Shown: positions 1 through 10,555, counted from the first letter of the stretch. The stretch: DNA of 64,000 nt from Conchocele bisecta (GCA_029237695.1 CM055275.1:9250899-9314898); one strand, 5' to 3'. Translations and numbers: made by a program. Notes: generated from the letters alone by a model not told the origin.

Positions 1-273
1 GGTACCTGGTCAGTAATAAACACATATTTTGGCTGGCAAATGTATTTTATTATACTTTCACATATATTTTTGCAATAAATTTATGGTGCGATTCGTTACT
101 CGATGGAATCATATAGCAGGGACTTAGTTCACTTTAAACCTTATCCTGCTGCAGACGACAATCATGCGGATGGAAATTGCTGAATATTCGATCATTTCGC
201 GATAAAAACATACCTAGGCATTTCATTAGAATTGTCTCACGAGACTATTCTAATGCAATGTCAAGTAATCTTT

Positions 274-767
274 TCATGGATAACTGGAAATGTGTCCACG
301 GATACGAATGCCCCCACTGCTGCATCGATGGTCAACCATAAACGTATCGTCCACTTCCACCTCTGGTTCCGAGTCCGCGTCGGATCTACGAATGCGTGAA
401 TTGTACGTATCCTGAAGCGTCGCCGGCGATGTCTTGGGGCGAGCTTGTTTCTGATTATTTTTCATCTTAGCATCGTGCTTCATTCGTCGCTTCATCAGTT
501 CTTCGAGTGGATCCTTATTAGAATCCGGTTTACTTTTCACAATTTCTCTCTGCCTGTCTCTGTATCGTCTCAATCGTTTCAATCGTTTCTTCATCTCGTT
601 CTGCGCTTTACGTATTTCCATGGCCGTACTGTGTTTCAGTGTATCCAAGGATGCCAGCGTGATTTCAAACATTCATTGTTCGATAAGATTGGCTCGTTGG
701 GAAGATCGATCGGCTTGAATCTCTTCCATTTCTGTGTTGCTCTTGTATGTGTATGTCTTAGCGTTGT
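274..767 (-). pseudogene. Minus-strand exon-like ORF with internal in-frame TGA (copy A)
   Basis: Read on the minus strand, a plausible splice acceptor (TATATTGCAG) ends at 768. An open frame then runs from 767 to a TGA at 673-675. The same frame reopens at once with an ATG at 672 and runs 132 codons to a stop at 274. The downstream part is highly charged, has a Lys/Arg-rich helical stretch (about residues 20-60) typical of a coiled coil, and ends in an acidic tail with EPEVEVDD. The upstream part is also helix-like and charged (MEEIQADRSSQRANLIEQ). The continuity of composition across the TGA suggests either one exon broken by a nonsense codon or a true terminal exon followed by fortuitous ORF. 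I do not recognise the family. The + strand ORF across the same bases is its antisense shadow. Confidence 0.5.
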
Positions 768-775
768 CTGCAATA

Positions 776-908
776 TACATAAAACAACACAATTATGAAA
801 GCATACAGTCACATCTTTGCATATCTTTAAGTATTAGCCCTTACATGATGTATACCTCCATAAAGCAAACATGTGCAAACAATGTATATCCAGATGAGAC
901 GGCTCGTA
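776..908. repeat. Dispersed ~133-bp repeat, first copy
   Basis: The stretch from ATACATAAAAC to CAGATGAGACGGCTCGT recurs nearly unchanged at about 2,066-2,200. The two copies flank the Thr-rich exon A block and the GACGTC array, which looks like a duplicated insertion flank or the ends of a composite element. Confidence 0.7.
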
Positions 909-1152
909 CAAATGTACAATTCTCTGACATATCGATTCCGCTTTGGGACATTTTCTGGCAAAATAAACATTCATTCACCATTAACCAGCATTATTATTCA
1001 TTTTATACCAGACGCAAATGTCCACACTGATATAAGGGGCGATAACCGTGTTTTCGTAAAATGTTAACGGACATTAATATTTATTCTCTGTAATTATGTT
1101 TTCATGTGCAATGCTCATACTTTATAATTTGTCGAAAATATTACTTTTTTAG

Positions 1153-1198
1153 ATGAGACATTTAATTAGGACAACTAATTAAACATATCATGTCTCAT
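1153..1198. other. Stem-loop upstream of Thr-rich exon A
   Basis: The arms ATGAGACA...TGTCTCAT enclose a second inner pairing TTTAATTAG/CTAATTAAA. The same structure is kept at 4,916-4,961 and, weaker, at about 11,243-11,287, in each case some 205-270 bases before the Thr exon acceptor. Confidence 0.6.
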
Positions 1199-1402
1199 TT
1201 GCATGTGAACATTCCTGATACCACCGCGAGTCACTATCAGTAAAATCAATATTACTAAATGATTATATATGTATAGCGTGCACGTGTAATGTTTAGGACT
1301 GGTGGAATAGTGACACAATTAAACATTCTGTACCTACTGAGTGGGTATGTACCATTACAGGACTCAACCCGGCTTCTGCTTATTGTGACTCATTTGTTTC
1401 AG

Positions 1403-1603
1403 CGACAACTACAACGGCGACGACTACCACGGTTACCGAACCAACGAAAACTTATATAGTTACCGAACCAACCACAAATACAACAGCTTCCGAAATAACA
1501 ACAGCCACTACAACTACACAAGCTCCAGATAGTACCACAAAAGGTCCTACCACAAAATCTCCAAATACCACATTCACTACTAGCCAGACACCAGGAGCAG
1601 CAG
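1403..1603 (+). CDS. Threonine-rich mucin-like exon A (phase 1-1)
   Basis: A 67-codon exon lies between a good acceptor (CATTTGTTTCAG) and a donor (CAG|GTAATG). It starts with two bases of a split codon and ends with one, so both flanking introns are phase 1, the same as the TSP1 exons further right. The peptide is dominated by Thr with Pro, Glu and Ala, with repeats of TVTEPT type and a C-terminal TPGAA. This composition is typical of heavily O-glycosylated extracellular linkers. It contains no Cys and no fold. It may be an upstream exon of the TSP1/vWA gene or a free duplicated exon; no transcript evidence is available. Copies lie at 5,166 and 11,517. Confidence 0.7.
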
Positions 1604-1738
1604 GTAATGCCATGGTATCATGTCTGTAAAATCAATTTATCACTTTATGGTTGACCATCAACCATCAATTGGCATAAATGCTTTGCTTTGTTTATGAGGG
1701 TGTGGAATCACGTGGTTTTCGAACGCTCCCAGTGGGCA

Positions 1739-2058
1739 CACGACGTCAGATAGACGTCGCACTGACATCGGTTTCCGACGTCGGATAGACGTCGGATCAT
1801 GTTCGAAAATGCATGTTTTTTAGACGTCATAATCCGACGTTGAACGGACGTCTGAATCCGGCGTCGAACGGACGTCTGAATCCGACGTCTAATGGACGTC
1901 GGAATCCGACGTTGAATGGACGTCGGAATCCGACGTTGAAGCGACGTCGGAATCTGACGTCCGTTCGACGTCGGATTCAGACGTCCGTTCGACGTCGGAT
2001 TCAGACGTCCGTTCGACGTCGGATTCAGACGTCCGTTCGACGTCGGATTCTGACGTAT
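1739..2058. repeat. GACGTC-based foldback minisatellite, expanded copy
   Basis: About 320 bases hold a GACGTC hexamer recurring roughly every 12-24 bases. The left half reads mainly CGGAATCCGACGTTGAA-like and the right half reads as its reverse complement (TTCGACGTCGGATTC), so the block can fold on itself around about 1,945-1,960. The right terminal arm seen in copy B is missing here and the array runs into the 133-bp dispersed repeat. Open frames on both strands (repeating NPTSNGR and ESDVERTS) follow from the repeat and are not genes. Confidence 0.8.
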
Positions 2059-2065
2059 ATACATA

Positions 2066-2200
2066 AAATATACATAAAACCTCACAATTATGAAAGCATA
2101 CACATGTTTGCATATCTTTAAGTATTAGCCCTTACATGATGTATACCTCCATAAAGCCAACATGTGCAAACAATGTATATCCAGATGAGACGGCTCGTCG
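2066..2200. repeat. Dispersed ~133-bp repeat, second copy
   Basis: This matches 776-908 with small changes and ends at the same GACGGCTCGT. The ~200 bases after it, to about 2,400, hold no recognised gene. Confidence 0.7.
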
Positions 2201-2933
2201 TCTCATCAGGATCTGCCGCATTTGCCACTATTATTTATCTAGAATTAATTGTCTTGTGTCATAAATGGAATACACAAAGACAAGGTAGGATAACCATGGT
2301 TGAAATGGTTAATAATAATAATACACTAGTATACGTTAGGCCATCAAAAGTACTTTGGTTCTCAGATATCGCCGCGTCTGAACAATCCCTGCGTGTCTAG
2401 CATTTTATCGTCATGGAGAATATAAGTGTACTATTTGTTTGCCACATGATCAATAAAAACACTACCATGAAAAATATGTTAAATCCAATCATGTCTGACA
2501 AAAATCTTGTGATTTTCACATCTATTGAGTTTATCGTAACTTTATATAACATTTTCCTTTTGTTTGAGATGTTCGTCTCTGATTTTTTTTCAAGTTGCCA
2601 GATGCATATATGCATGAATAAAATCACACAAATATGCATCTAGCAACTTGAAATAAAATCACACACGAACAGCTCAAACACAAACAAATTATATATATTT
2701 GAAAAAAACGTTCTTCCGCTGCACATTCTGCACACCCCGTGACTGCCAAATCCTTATTTGTATGGCCTAATGTATATGTTTTAGACCACTACCGAATACA
2801 TGTTCGATGAGCGTTACAGCTTCAAATCTCGTTTCCTATGAAACTTGTAAATTCGTTCTATAAATAGCCACTCATGTAAGAAAGTAATTTCACCAACAAG
2901 AAATATGTGTATAAATCAGCATACTTCCTTTTT

Positions 2934-3307
2934 ACGGAGTCCCGCAGGGGATGTAGACATTTTTTATATGAATTCGTTCCCACGAAATACCAATGCGTTC
3001 CCTCAATTTAACAATTCGTTCCCATGAAATAACAATTCGTTCCCACGGGAACGAATTGTTAATTCGTCAGAACGAATTATTATATCGTGGGAACGAATTG
3101 TTAATTCGAGGGAACGAATTGTAAATTTGAGGGAATGAACAATTCGTTCCCACGAATTAACAATTCGTTACGAATTGTTAAATTGAGGGAACAAATTGTT
3201 AATTCGTGGGAACAAATTGCTAAATTGAGGGAACGAATTGTTATTTCGTGGGAACAAATTAACAACAAAAAAAAGAATTCCATGTCCCCTGGGTGGCTCC
3301 GTAGATG
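2934..3307. mobile_element. Foldback element with palindromic ~20-bp minisatellite core, copy A
   Basis: Inverted ends (left ACGGAGTCCCGCAGGGGA, right TCCCCTGGGTGGCTCCGT) enclose a core of repeated GGGAACGAATTGTTAATTCG-like units in both orientations. The copy B version has a better left end with GCCCC. It has no coding capacity. The Phe/Asn/Ser-rich and Leu/Arg/Glu-rich ORFs across it are repeat translations. It resembles foldback or MITE-type non-autonomous elements. The target-site duplication is not clear. Confidence 0.7.
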
Positions 3308-3309
3308 TA

Positions 3310-4055
3310 CAGTGTGATGTACAATTCGAATAAACTTTGAGTATATGCGCCATTATCTAATGCGAATATTTTCACAAAGACAGTATGTAACGACGAAAAA
3401 ATGTATAATTACTATAGTTGTCCTACAAGTTTTGAGAAAACGCAACCGCATATATAACGATTCTAATGTTTCATTATCATGTTCCTGTTTGTGTGATTTT
3501 GTGACCTGTGTATATAGCTCCTCGTCAAATAGCAAACTCCTGTAGCACGATAACATTCTATATTGCTAGATATATGCTTCAAACTTGTTTCATTGATGGA
3601 ATGACGTACACAGTACACATCCTGTAAAACAGTCAAACTGTAAAACATGCACATATATATGCATGGCTATGTGCTTAATGTAACAAATAGCCGGCTTATG
3701 CATTTCGGTCCGCGTATATATTCAGAACAAAATATACCATAATATTTACACTATCCTTGAATTCATAATGGAAACGCCAATCGCCAATTCAACGTATTGC
3801 GCTCATATCCCAGTACATTACATTAGCCCCACTTGACTTCGCGCGACGTTGTTGATTCGTTAAAGTGTGTTTGACGTCATTAGATTACGTGACGTTCATC
3901 GTTGTTGTCAATAAAGTCACGTTATTGACCGGCAACGCCGCTGTTCCATGAATTGCGAAAAAACGACGTAAAACAATAAGATTCGTAACTTTTACACCGT
4001 ATAAGGTTATTTACATCTTTGAAACTATCCGAAAATGCATTGTAAATATAAGAAA
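3310..4055. other. No gene recognised
   Basis: AT-rich sequence with ATG-free or very short frames; copied in B at about 7,355-8,090. Two overlapping ~65-codon frames on opposite strands near 3,345-3,556 persist in copy B, but neither has recognisable motifs and they cannot both be coding. Confidence 0.5.
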
Positions 4056-4058
4056 TAA

Positions 4059-4250
4059 AACCATGGGTAGTTACAGTATTATGAAAAACAGTTAGTCTGT
4101 TTAAAGTTTGCGATTAGTCCTTCGGACTCAACGCACTTTAAACAGACTAACTGTTGTTCATACTACAGAAAACGCAATAGCCCATGGTTTTATTGTCTCG
4201 CCCGCGAAGCGGAAAGCGAGACATAGGTTTTGCTTTTCCGGAGTCGGCGT
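4059..4250. mobile_element. Palindromic element end plus GTCTCGC hairpin, copy A
   Basis: An inverted repeat has arms running from AATAAAACCATGGG to TTAGTCTGTTTAAAGT and back (ACTTTAAACAGACTAA ... CCATGGTTTTATT). It is followed by a small hairpin GTCTCGC...GCGAGAC and a GTCGTC microsatellite. The same head sequence precedes the hairpin/satellite arrays at 12,430 and 13,420, so it is probably the end of one mobile family (see the pearl/Helentron-like entries). Confidence 0.6.
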
Positions 4251-4259
4251 CGTCGTCGT

Positions 4260-4673
4260 CATCATTCAATGCTAAGTTTTCGTGTTACGGTCATTACTTC
4301 AACAAATTATCAGCTACAGTCATCGAACTTTATACATACCTTTACTATGATATGTAGATGAACATAGGACTATTATAACAAATTCCGTAGGCTGTGTATC
4401 ATTTTAAAATGGACACCGTTTTCAGATATTTAAATGAAATTTACGGGAATGATATTTAAATCTATGATACTACATACATCGTGCGATAAAAAAAGAATGA
4501 TATTATTTCTATTTCAGTGACATTATGCCAGTTACCCATATCCACATAATATTGCTGGCGGCCATTTTGGAAAATGGCTGCCATTTTTGTCATGTGACAA
4601 CTCTGAGATGTCCCTAAAAATAGCTAAAATAATGTTTCCTAACTGTGCACTAAATGTCATGCTTGTATTACAA
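4260..4673. other. No gene recognised
   Basis: AT-rich spacer. A 70-codon minus-strand frame (4,532-4,744) has five Cys but overlaps sequence that recurs in inverted form around 15,430-15,590, without a conserved frame. I treat it as repeat. Confidence 0.45.
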
Positions 4674-5604
4674 AATGTACAATTCTCTGACATATCGATT
4701 CCGCTATGAGACATTTTCTGGCAAAAGAAACATTCATTCACCATTAACCAGCATTATTATTCATTTTATACCAGACGCAAATGTCCACACTGATATAAGG
4801 GGCGATAACCGTGTTTTCTTAAAATGTTAACGGACATTAATATTTATTCTCTGTAATTATTTTTTCATGTGCAATGCTCATACTTTATAATTTGTCGAAA
4901 ATATTACTTTTTTAAATGAGACATTTAATTAGGACAACTAATTAAACATATCATGTCTCATTTGCATGTGAACATTCCTGATACCACCGCGAGTCACTGT
5001 CAGTAAAATAAATATTACTAAATGATTATATATGTATAGCGTGCACGTGTAATGTTTAGGACTGGTGGAATAATAACACAATTAAACATTCTGTACCTAC
5101 TGAGTGGGTATGTACCATTACAGGACTCAACCCGGCTTCTGCTTATTGTGACTCATTTGTTTCAGCGACAACTTCAACGGCGACGACTACCACGGTTACC
5201 GAACCAACGAAAACTTCTATAGTTACCGAACCAATCACAAATACAACAGCTTCCGAAATAACAACAGCCACTACAACTACACAAGCTCCAGATAGTACCA
5301 CAAAAGGTCCTACCACAAAAGCTCCAAATACCACCGTCACTACTAGCCAGACACCAGGAGCAGCAGGTAATGTCATGGTATCATGTCTGTAAAATCAATT
5401 TATCACTTTATGATTGACCATCAACCATCAATTGGCGTAAATGCTTTGCTTGGTTTATCAGGGTGTGGAATCACGTGGTTTCCGAACGCTCCCAGTGGGC
5501 ACACGACGTCAGATAGACGTCGGACTGACGTCGGTTTCCGACGTCGGATAGACGTCGGATCATGTTCGAAAATGCATGTTTTTTAGACGTCATAATCCGA
5601 CGTC
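4674..5604. repeat. Thr-exon block, copy B
   Basis: Second copy of 910-1,840, including the stem-loop at 4,916-4,961 and the Thr-rich exon at 5,166-5,366. The junction on its left differs from that of the first copy. Confidence 0.8.
5166..5366 (+). CDS. Threonine-rich mucin-like exon B (phase 1-1)
   Basis: Same length (67 codons), same acceptor (TTTGTTTCAG) and same donor (CAG|GTAATG) as the exon at 1,403. It differs by a few substitutions, for example KTSIVTEPI in place of KTYIVTEPT, and TTVTTSQTPG in place of TTFTTSQTPG. The frame is intact and changes are mostly conservative, which is compatible with a used exon or a recent duplication. Its antisense frame is Val-rich and looks like an ORF, but it is only the complement of Thr codons. 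Confidence 0.7.
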
Positions 5605-5732
5605 GAACGGACGTCGGAATCCGACGTCGAAGGGACGTCGGATTCTGACGTCTAAAAAACTTTAATTTTCGAACATGATCCGACGTCTATCCAACGTCAG
5701 AAAACGACCTTTATCCAACGTCTTGTTCTGAC
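5503..5732. mobile_element. GACGTC foldback element, compact copy
   Basis: Here the foldback is complete. The left arm GACGTCGGATCATGTTCGA is answered by the right arm TCGAACATGATCCGACGTC, with only two or three GACGTC core repeats between them. Comparison with 1,739-2,058 shows the expanded copy gained core repeats and lost its right arm. Confidence 0.75.
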
Positions 5733-6040
5733 ATGCAGTTTCACTCAAGTAATCAATGTCCTGGTTTGGTACCTGGTCAGTAATAAACACATATTTTGGC
5801 TGGCAAATGTATTTTATTATACTTTCACATATATTTTTGCAATAAATTTATGGTGCGATTCGTTACTCGATGGAATCATATATCAGGGACTTAGTTCACT
5901 TTAAACCTTATCCTGCTGCAGACGACAATCATGCGGATGGAAATTGATGAATATTCGATCATTTCGCGATAAAAACATACCTAGGCATTTCATTAGAATT
6001 GTCTCACGAGACAATTATAATGCAATGTCAAGTAATCTTT

Positions 6041-6484
6041 TCATGGAGAACTGGAAATGTGTCCACGGATACGAATGTCCCCACTGGTGCATCGATGGTC
6101 AACCATAAACGTATCGTCCACTTCCACCTCGGGTTCCCAGTCCGCGACGGATCTACGAATGCTTGAATTGTACGTATCCTGAAGCGTCGCCGGCGATGTC
6201 TTCGGGCGAGCTTGTTTCTGATTAGTTTTCATCTTAGCATCGTGCTTCATTCGTCGATTCAGCAGTTCTTCGAGTGGATCCTTATTAGAATCCGGTTTAC
6301 TTTTCATAATTTCTCTCTGCCTGTCTCTGTATCGTCTCAATCGTTTCAATCGTTTCTTCATCTCGTTCTGCGCTTTACGTATTTCCATGGCCGTACTGTG
6401 TTTCAGTGTATCCAAGGATGCCAGCGTGATTTCAAACATTCATTGTTCGATAAGATTGGCTCGTTGGGAAGATCGATCGGCTAG
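6041..6484 (-). pseudogene. Minus-strand exon-like ORF, truncated copy B
   Basis: Minus-strand 132-codon frame (ATG at 6,439, stop at 6,041) parallel to 274-672. About ten residues differ and there is no internal stop. The TGA just before the ATG is shared with copy A. The part beyond about 6,484, including the splice acceptor seen in copy A, has been lost at the deletion junction, so this copy cannot be spliced in the same way. Retention of the frame in both copies is notable, but the product is unknown. Confidence 0.45.
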
Positions 6485-6976
6485 CCACATGATCTATGAA
6501 AACACTACAATGAAAAATATGTTAAATCCAATCATGTCTGACAAAAGTCTTGTGATTTTTCACATCTATTGAGTTTATCGTAACTTTATATAACATTTTC
6601 CTTTTGTTTGAGATGTTCGTCTCTGATTTTTTTTCAAGTTGCCAGATGCATATATGCATGAATAAAATCACACAAATATGCATCTAGCAACTTGAAATAA
6701 AATCACACACGAACAGCTCAAACACAAACAAATTATATATATTTAAAAAAAAACGTTCTTCCGCTACACATTCTGCACACCCCGTGACTGCCAAAGTCCT
6801 TATTTGTATGGCCTAATTTATATGTTTTAGACCACTACCGAATACATGTTCGATGAGCGTTACAGCTTCAAATCTCGTTCCCTATGAAACTTGTAAATTC
6901 GTTCTATAAATAGCCACTCATGTAAGAAAGTAATTTCACCAACAAGAAATATGTGTATAAATCAGCATACTTCCTT

Positions 6977-7352
6977 TTTACGGAGCCCCGCAGGGGACGT
7001 AGAATTTTGTTTATATGAATTCGTTCCCACGAAATACCAATGCGTTCCCTCAATTTAACAATTCGTTCCCACGAAATAACAATTCGTTCCCACGGGAACG
7101 AATTGTTAATTCGTCAGAACGAATTATTATATGGTGGGAACGAATTGTTAATTCGAGGGAACGAATTGTAAATTTGAGGGAATGAACAATTCGTTCCCAC
7201 GAATTAACAATTCGTTACGAATTGTTAAATTGAGGGAACAAATTGTTAATTCGTGGTAACGAATTGCTAAATTGAGGGAACGAATTGTTATTTCGTGGGA
7301 ACAAATTAACAAAAAATAAAAGAATTCTACGTCCCCTGGGTGGCTCCGTAGA
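6977..7352. mobile_element. Foldback element with palindromic ~20-bp core, copy B
   Basis: The inverted ends are clearer than in copy A: ACGGAGCCCCGCAGGGGACG on the left and CGTCCCCTGGGTGGCTCCGT on the right, continuing into TAGAATT/AATTCTA. The core is the same GGGAACGAATTGTTAATTCG family. Confidence 0.75.
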
Positions 7353-8091
7353 TGTACAGTGTGATGTACAATTCGAATAAACTTTGAGTATATGCGCCAT
7401 TATCTAAGGCGAATAGTTTCACAAAGACAGTATGTAACGATGAAAAAATCTATAATTACTATAGCTGTCCTACAAGTTTTGAGAAAACGCAACCGCATAT
7501 ATAACGATTCTAATGTTTCATTATCATGTTCCTGTTTGTGTGATTTTGTGACCTGTGTATATAGCTCCTCGTCAAATAGCACACTCCTGTAGCACGATAA
7601 CATTATATATTGCTAGATATATGCTTCAAACTTGTTTCATTGATGGAATGACGAACAGTACACATCCTGTCAAACAGTCAAACTGTAAAACATACACACT
7701 TATATGCATGGCTATGTGCTTAATGTAACAAATAGCCGGCTTATGCATTTCGGTCCGCGTATATATTCAGAACAAAATATATCATAATATTTACACTATC
7801 CTTGAATTCATAATGGAAACGCCAATTCAACGTATTGCTCTCATATCCCAGTACATTACATTAGCCCCACGTGACTTCGCGCGACGTTGTTGATTCGTTA
7901 AAGTGTGTTTGACATCATTAGATTACGTGACGTTTATCGTTGTTGTCAATAACGTCACGTTATTGACCGGCAACGCCGCTGTTCCATGAATTGCGATAAA
8001 ACGAAGTAAAACAATAAGATTCGTAACTTTTACACCGTATACGGTTATTTACATCGTTGAAACTATCCGAAAATGCATTGTAAATATAAGA

Positions 8092-8300
8092 AATAAAACC
8101 ATGGGTAGTTATTGTATTATGAAAAACCGTTAGTCTGTTTAAAGTTTGCGATTAGTCCTTCGGACTCAACGCACTTTAAACAGACTAACTGTTGTTCATA
8201 CTACAGAAAACGCAATAGCGCATGGTTTTATTGTCTCGCCCGCGAAGCGGAAAGCGAGACATAGGTTTTGCTTTTCCGGAGTCGGCGTCGTCGTCGTCAT
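8092..8300. mobile_element. Palindromic element end plus GTCTCGC hairpin, copy B
   Basis: Copy of 4,059-4,250 with the same inverted TTAGTCTGTTTAAAGT arms and the same GTCTCGC/GCGAGAC hairpin followed by a GTCGTC run. Confidence 0.6.
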
Positions 8301-8429
8301 CATTCAATGTTAAGTTTTCGTGTTACGGTCATTACTTCAACACCTTATCAGCTACAGTCATCAAACTTTATACATACCTTTACTATGATATGTAGATGAA
8401 CATAGGACTATTATAAAAAATTCCGGGCT

Positions 8430-9300
8430 GCATGGTCAAGGTCAAACTCTATTTCTTTCTATGCTACAAACTGAAAATTAATTAATGCATGATGACCCGT
8501 TTTCTCGTGCGCTCTGTACACCTTACCTGTAGAGAGAACAATAGCCTTCTCCAGTTGAACACTTCTGCATGTGCAAGCATGTGCAAATTTCCAGCTTGAC
8601 CACTCATTGTCCAGCTAAATTATCACAATTTATAATTTATACAGGTAAATTATTATACCTGGGTATTACATTTCCGTAAACTGTGTTGACAATATTGTGT
8701 CAATATGTGGACCTGTGCAGATATGATATGTAGATAAATATAGGACCATTATAAAAATTCTGGGCTCCAGTAGCCAGCATTATCTTTTCTTTAATTTTTA
8801 AACATTTTTTTTTTAAACTTTTTTTCAATTTTTAGCCAGGTTTTTTTGGAAAAAAAATCATTTTAAACTTCTTTTTTTTTAAACTTTTTTTCCATTTTTA
8901 CCCAGGTTTTTTTAAAAAAAAATCCACGCTATTGGATTGGCGAAAGCCAGGCGTGCGGGCGGCGTCCACAATCAATGTTAAGTTTTTTTTTTGTGTTTCA
9001 GTCCATTTCTTTGTTACTGTAACACATAGGACCATAAACTTTCACAGCCTCATAACCAAGGGGTGCCCACCACATATCACTATCCAACATGTTACCTTTT
9101 TGAACTTGACCCATTTTTTCCGCTCAGTCAATGTTAACTTTTCGCGTTTACAATGTTAAGTTTTCGTGTTTAAGTCCATTTCTTTGGTACTGTACCACCC
9201 TTTCACAGCTTCATAACCAAGGGGTGCCCACCACATACAACTATCCAACATGTGACCATTTTTTTTACCTTCACCTATTATTTCTACATAATTGAATTAG
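8430..9300. other. AT-rich, homopolymer-rich spacer
   Basis: Poly-T and poly-A tracts (8,790-8,930) and a pair of ~110-bp imperfect repeats around 8,985-9,270 (both with CATAACCAAGGGGTGCCCACC). No coding exon was recognised. Confidence 0.5.
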
Positions 9301-9309
9301 CCATTTTCA

Positions 9310-9690
9310 ACGTTAACTTTTTAACGTACGTCTGGTTAAAGTCTTTTGGTTAAAACTTTTTCGTTATACTATATCTCTGCAACTGCTGCGCCCATTGCCT
9401 TGAAACTTCACATGGGTGTTTATTATCATCAATATTTTCATTCTACCCCCCAACCGTGCGGCCCCTGTGCCCAATGTCAAGGTCAAATTTCTTTGAATTT
9501 TTTTGTTAAAGTTTTTTCGTGTACTATATCTCTGCAACTGCTTCACCCATTACCTTCATACTTCACATGGGTGTTTATCATCATTGTCGCACCCGCTTGC
9601 AGAAAGCACGATATCGTCGGCATTTTGGCATACGTTGGAAACAACCTGGCTTTCGTGGCTTTGCCTCGTTTCTTGTTCATATTGTATAGG
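9310..9690. repeat. Tandem-core repeat block 1 (TATATCTCTGCAACTGCT family)
   Basis: Two internal monomers share TATATCTCTGCAACTGCT and CTTCACATGGGTGTTTAT. The whole block recurs at 9,850-10,210. It ends with CGCTTGCAGAAAGC...GGCATACGTT. This fits the core-repeat portion of the hairpin/microsatellite elements found elsewhere in the window. Confidence 0.6.
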
Positions 9691-9849
9691 CTGTAATAAT
9701 AATTGACCAATCATATACGTTTTTTCTATATTCTGTGCATTTTCATCGTCGTTGTCAATAACGTCACGCTATAGTGCGAAACACATACCAAGGTGTATGA
9801 TCATGTGGTTACCACAAACACAACAATGTCTGAACCTGTCATTTTCATT

Positions 9850-10230
9850 GTCATTTTCAACGTTAACTTTTTAACGTACGTCTGGTTAAAGTTTTTTTAT
9901 TAAAGTTTTTCGTTATACTATATCTCTGCAACTTCTTCGCCCATTACCTTAAAACTTTACATGGGTGTTTATCATCATCCATATTTTCATTCTAAACCCC
10001 AACCGTGCGGCCCCTGTGCCCAATGTCAAGGTCAAATTACTTTGATTTTTTTGTGTACTATATCTCTGCAACTGCTTCACCCATTACCCTGATACTTCAC
10101 ATGGGTGTTTATCATCATTGTCGCGCCCGCTTGCGGAAAACGCGATTTAGTCGGCATTTTGGCATACGTTCGTCCGTCCGTCCGTCCGTGTGTCCGGTTA
10201 AAGTTTTCCATTCTACTATATCTCTTTTTT
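9850..10230. repeat. Tandem-core repeat block 2 with (CCGT)n
   Basis: Second copy of the 9,310 block. Here it is followed directly by a (TCCG)n microsatellite at about 10,170-10,196 and GGTTAAAGTTTT. The arrangement of core repeats and a CCGT microsatellite resembles pearl/Helentron-associated elements described in bivalves; the family assignment is an inference. Confidence 0.55.
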
Positions 10231-10398
10231 TAGTGTCCATGCCTCGCCCCAAGGCGCGACATGCAGGCCACGACCATCTAGTCTACAAAAAGTGGCCTCG
10301 TTTCTTGTTGTTTTTTTTCTTCAAATTCTTTTTCCATTTTTGTCTAGTAGCATAAGGTCGTAAGTGCTATATACCGACTATTATCATATTCTAAAACT

Positions 10399-10458
10399 AT
10401 TATTGACTAGTGAGCCATAGAATATAATCTGATATTCTATGGCTCACTAGTCAATAAT
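10399..10458. other. Perfect 27-bp-arm hairpin
   Basis: Arms at 10,399-10,425 and 10,432-10,458 are exact reverse complements with a 6-base loop (AATCTG). It could be the joined ends of a deleted MITE or a foldback, or a transcribed hairpin. No target-site duplication is evident. Confidence 0.8.
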
Positions 10459-10555
10459 TGTATAATATGTTGGGGCCAGTGAAAATTGCTTTCAGGCCCA
10501 GGCTCGAGGTCAAGGCGGCGGGACAAGGCGAGACATTTGATTCCGCGGAATTCTT

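Larger units (their letters stand above)
910..1840. repeat. Thr-exon block, copy A
   Basis: This ~930-bp block contains a stem-loop, a Thr-rich exon and the beginning of a GACGTC foldback. It recurs at about 4,674-5,604 with few changes, and more distantly at about 11,190-11,850. The second copy lies inside the first copy of the 5.77-kb tandem repeat, so at least two duplication events are layered here. Confidence 0.8.
1..5766. repeat. Tandem duplication copy A (~5.77-kb period)
   Basis: The window opens with a KpnI-like GGTACCTGGTCAGTAATAAA stretch that recurs at 5,767, and the following ~715 bases match almost base for base. Copy A then has ~1.7 kb (about 714-2,438) that copy B lacks. The match resumes at GCCACATGATC (A near 2,441, B near 6,484) and continues to about 4,385 in A and 8,425 in B. 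I infer a tandem duplication followed by a deletion in B or an insertion in A. Confidence 0.85.
5767..8425. repeat. Tandem duplication copy B
   Basis: Second copy of the sequence that starts at 1. It lacks the 714-2,438 segment (Thr exon A, GACGTC array, upstream part of the minus-strand exon) and loses similarity to copy A after about 8,425. Confidence 0.85.

Noticed and set aside
445..798. + strand ORF rich in Phe/Ser/Cys
   Set aside because: Antisense shadow of the charged minus-strand exon-like ORF; its composition is that expected of the complement.
1708..2121. Overlapping ORFs with NPTSNGR / ESDVERTS / RRIQTS repeats
   Set aside because: Translations of the palindromic GACGTC array in several frames on both strands; no gene.
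9346..9706. ORFs of 60-116 codons in the tandem-core blocks (also 10,005-10,355)
   Set aside because: They lie wholly in duplicated tandem repeats and are not kept in frame between the copies.
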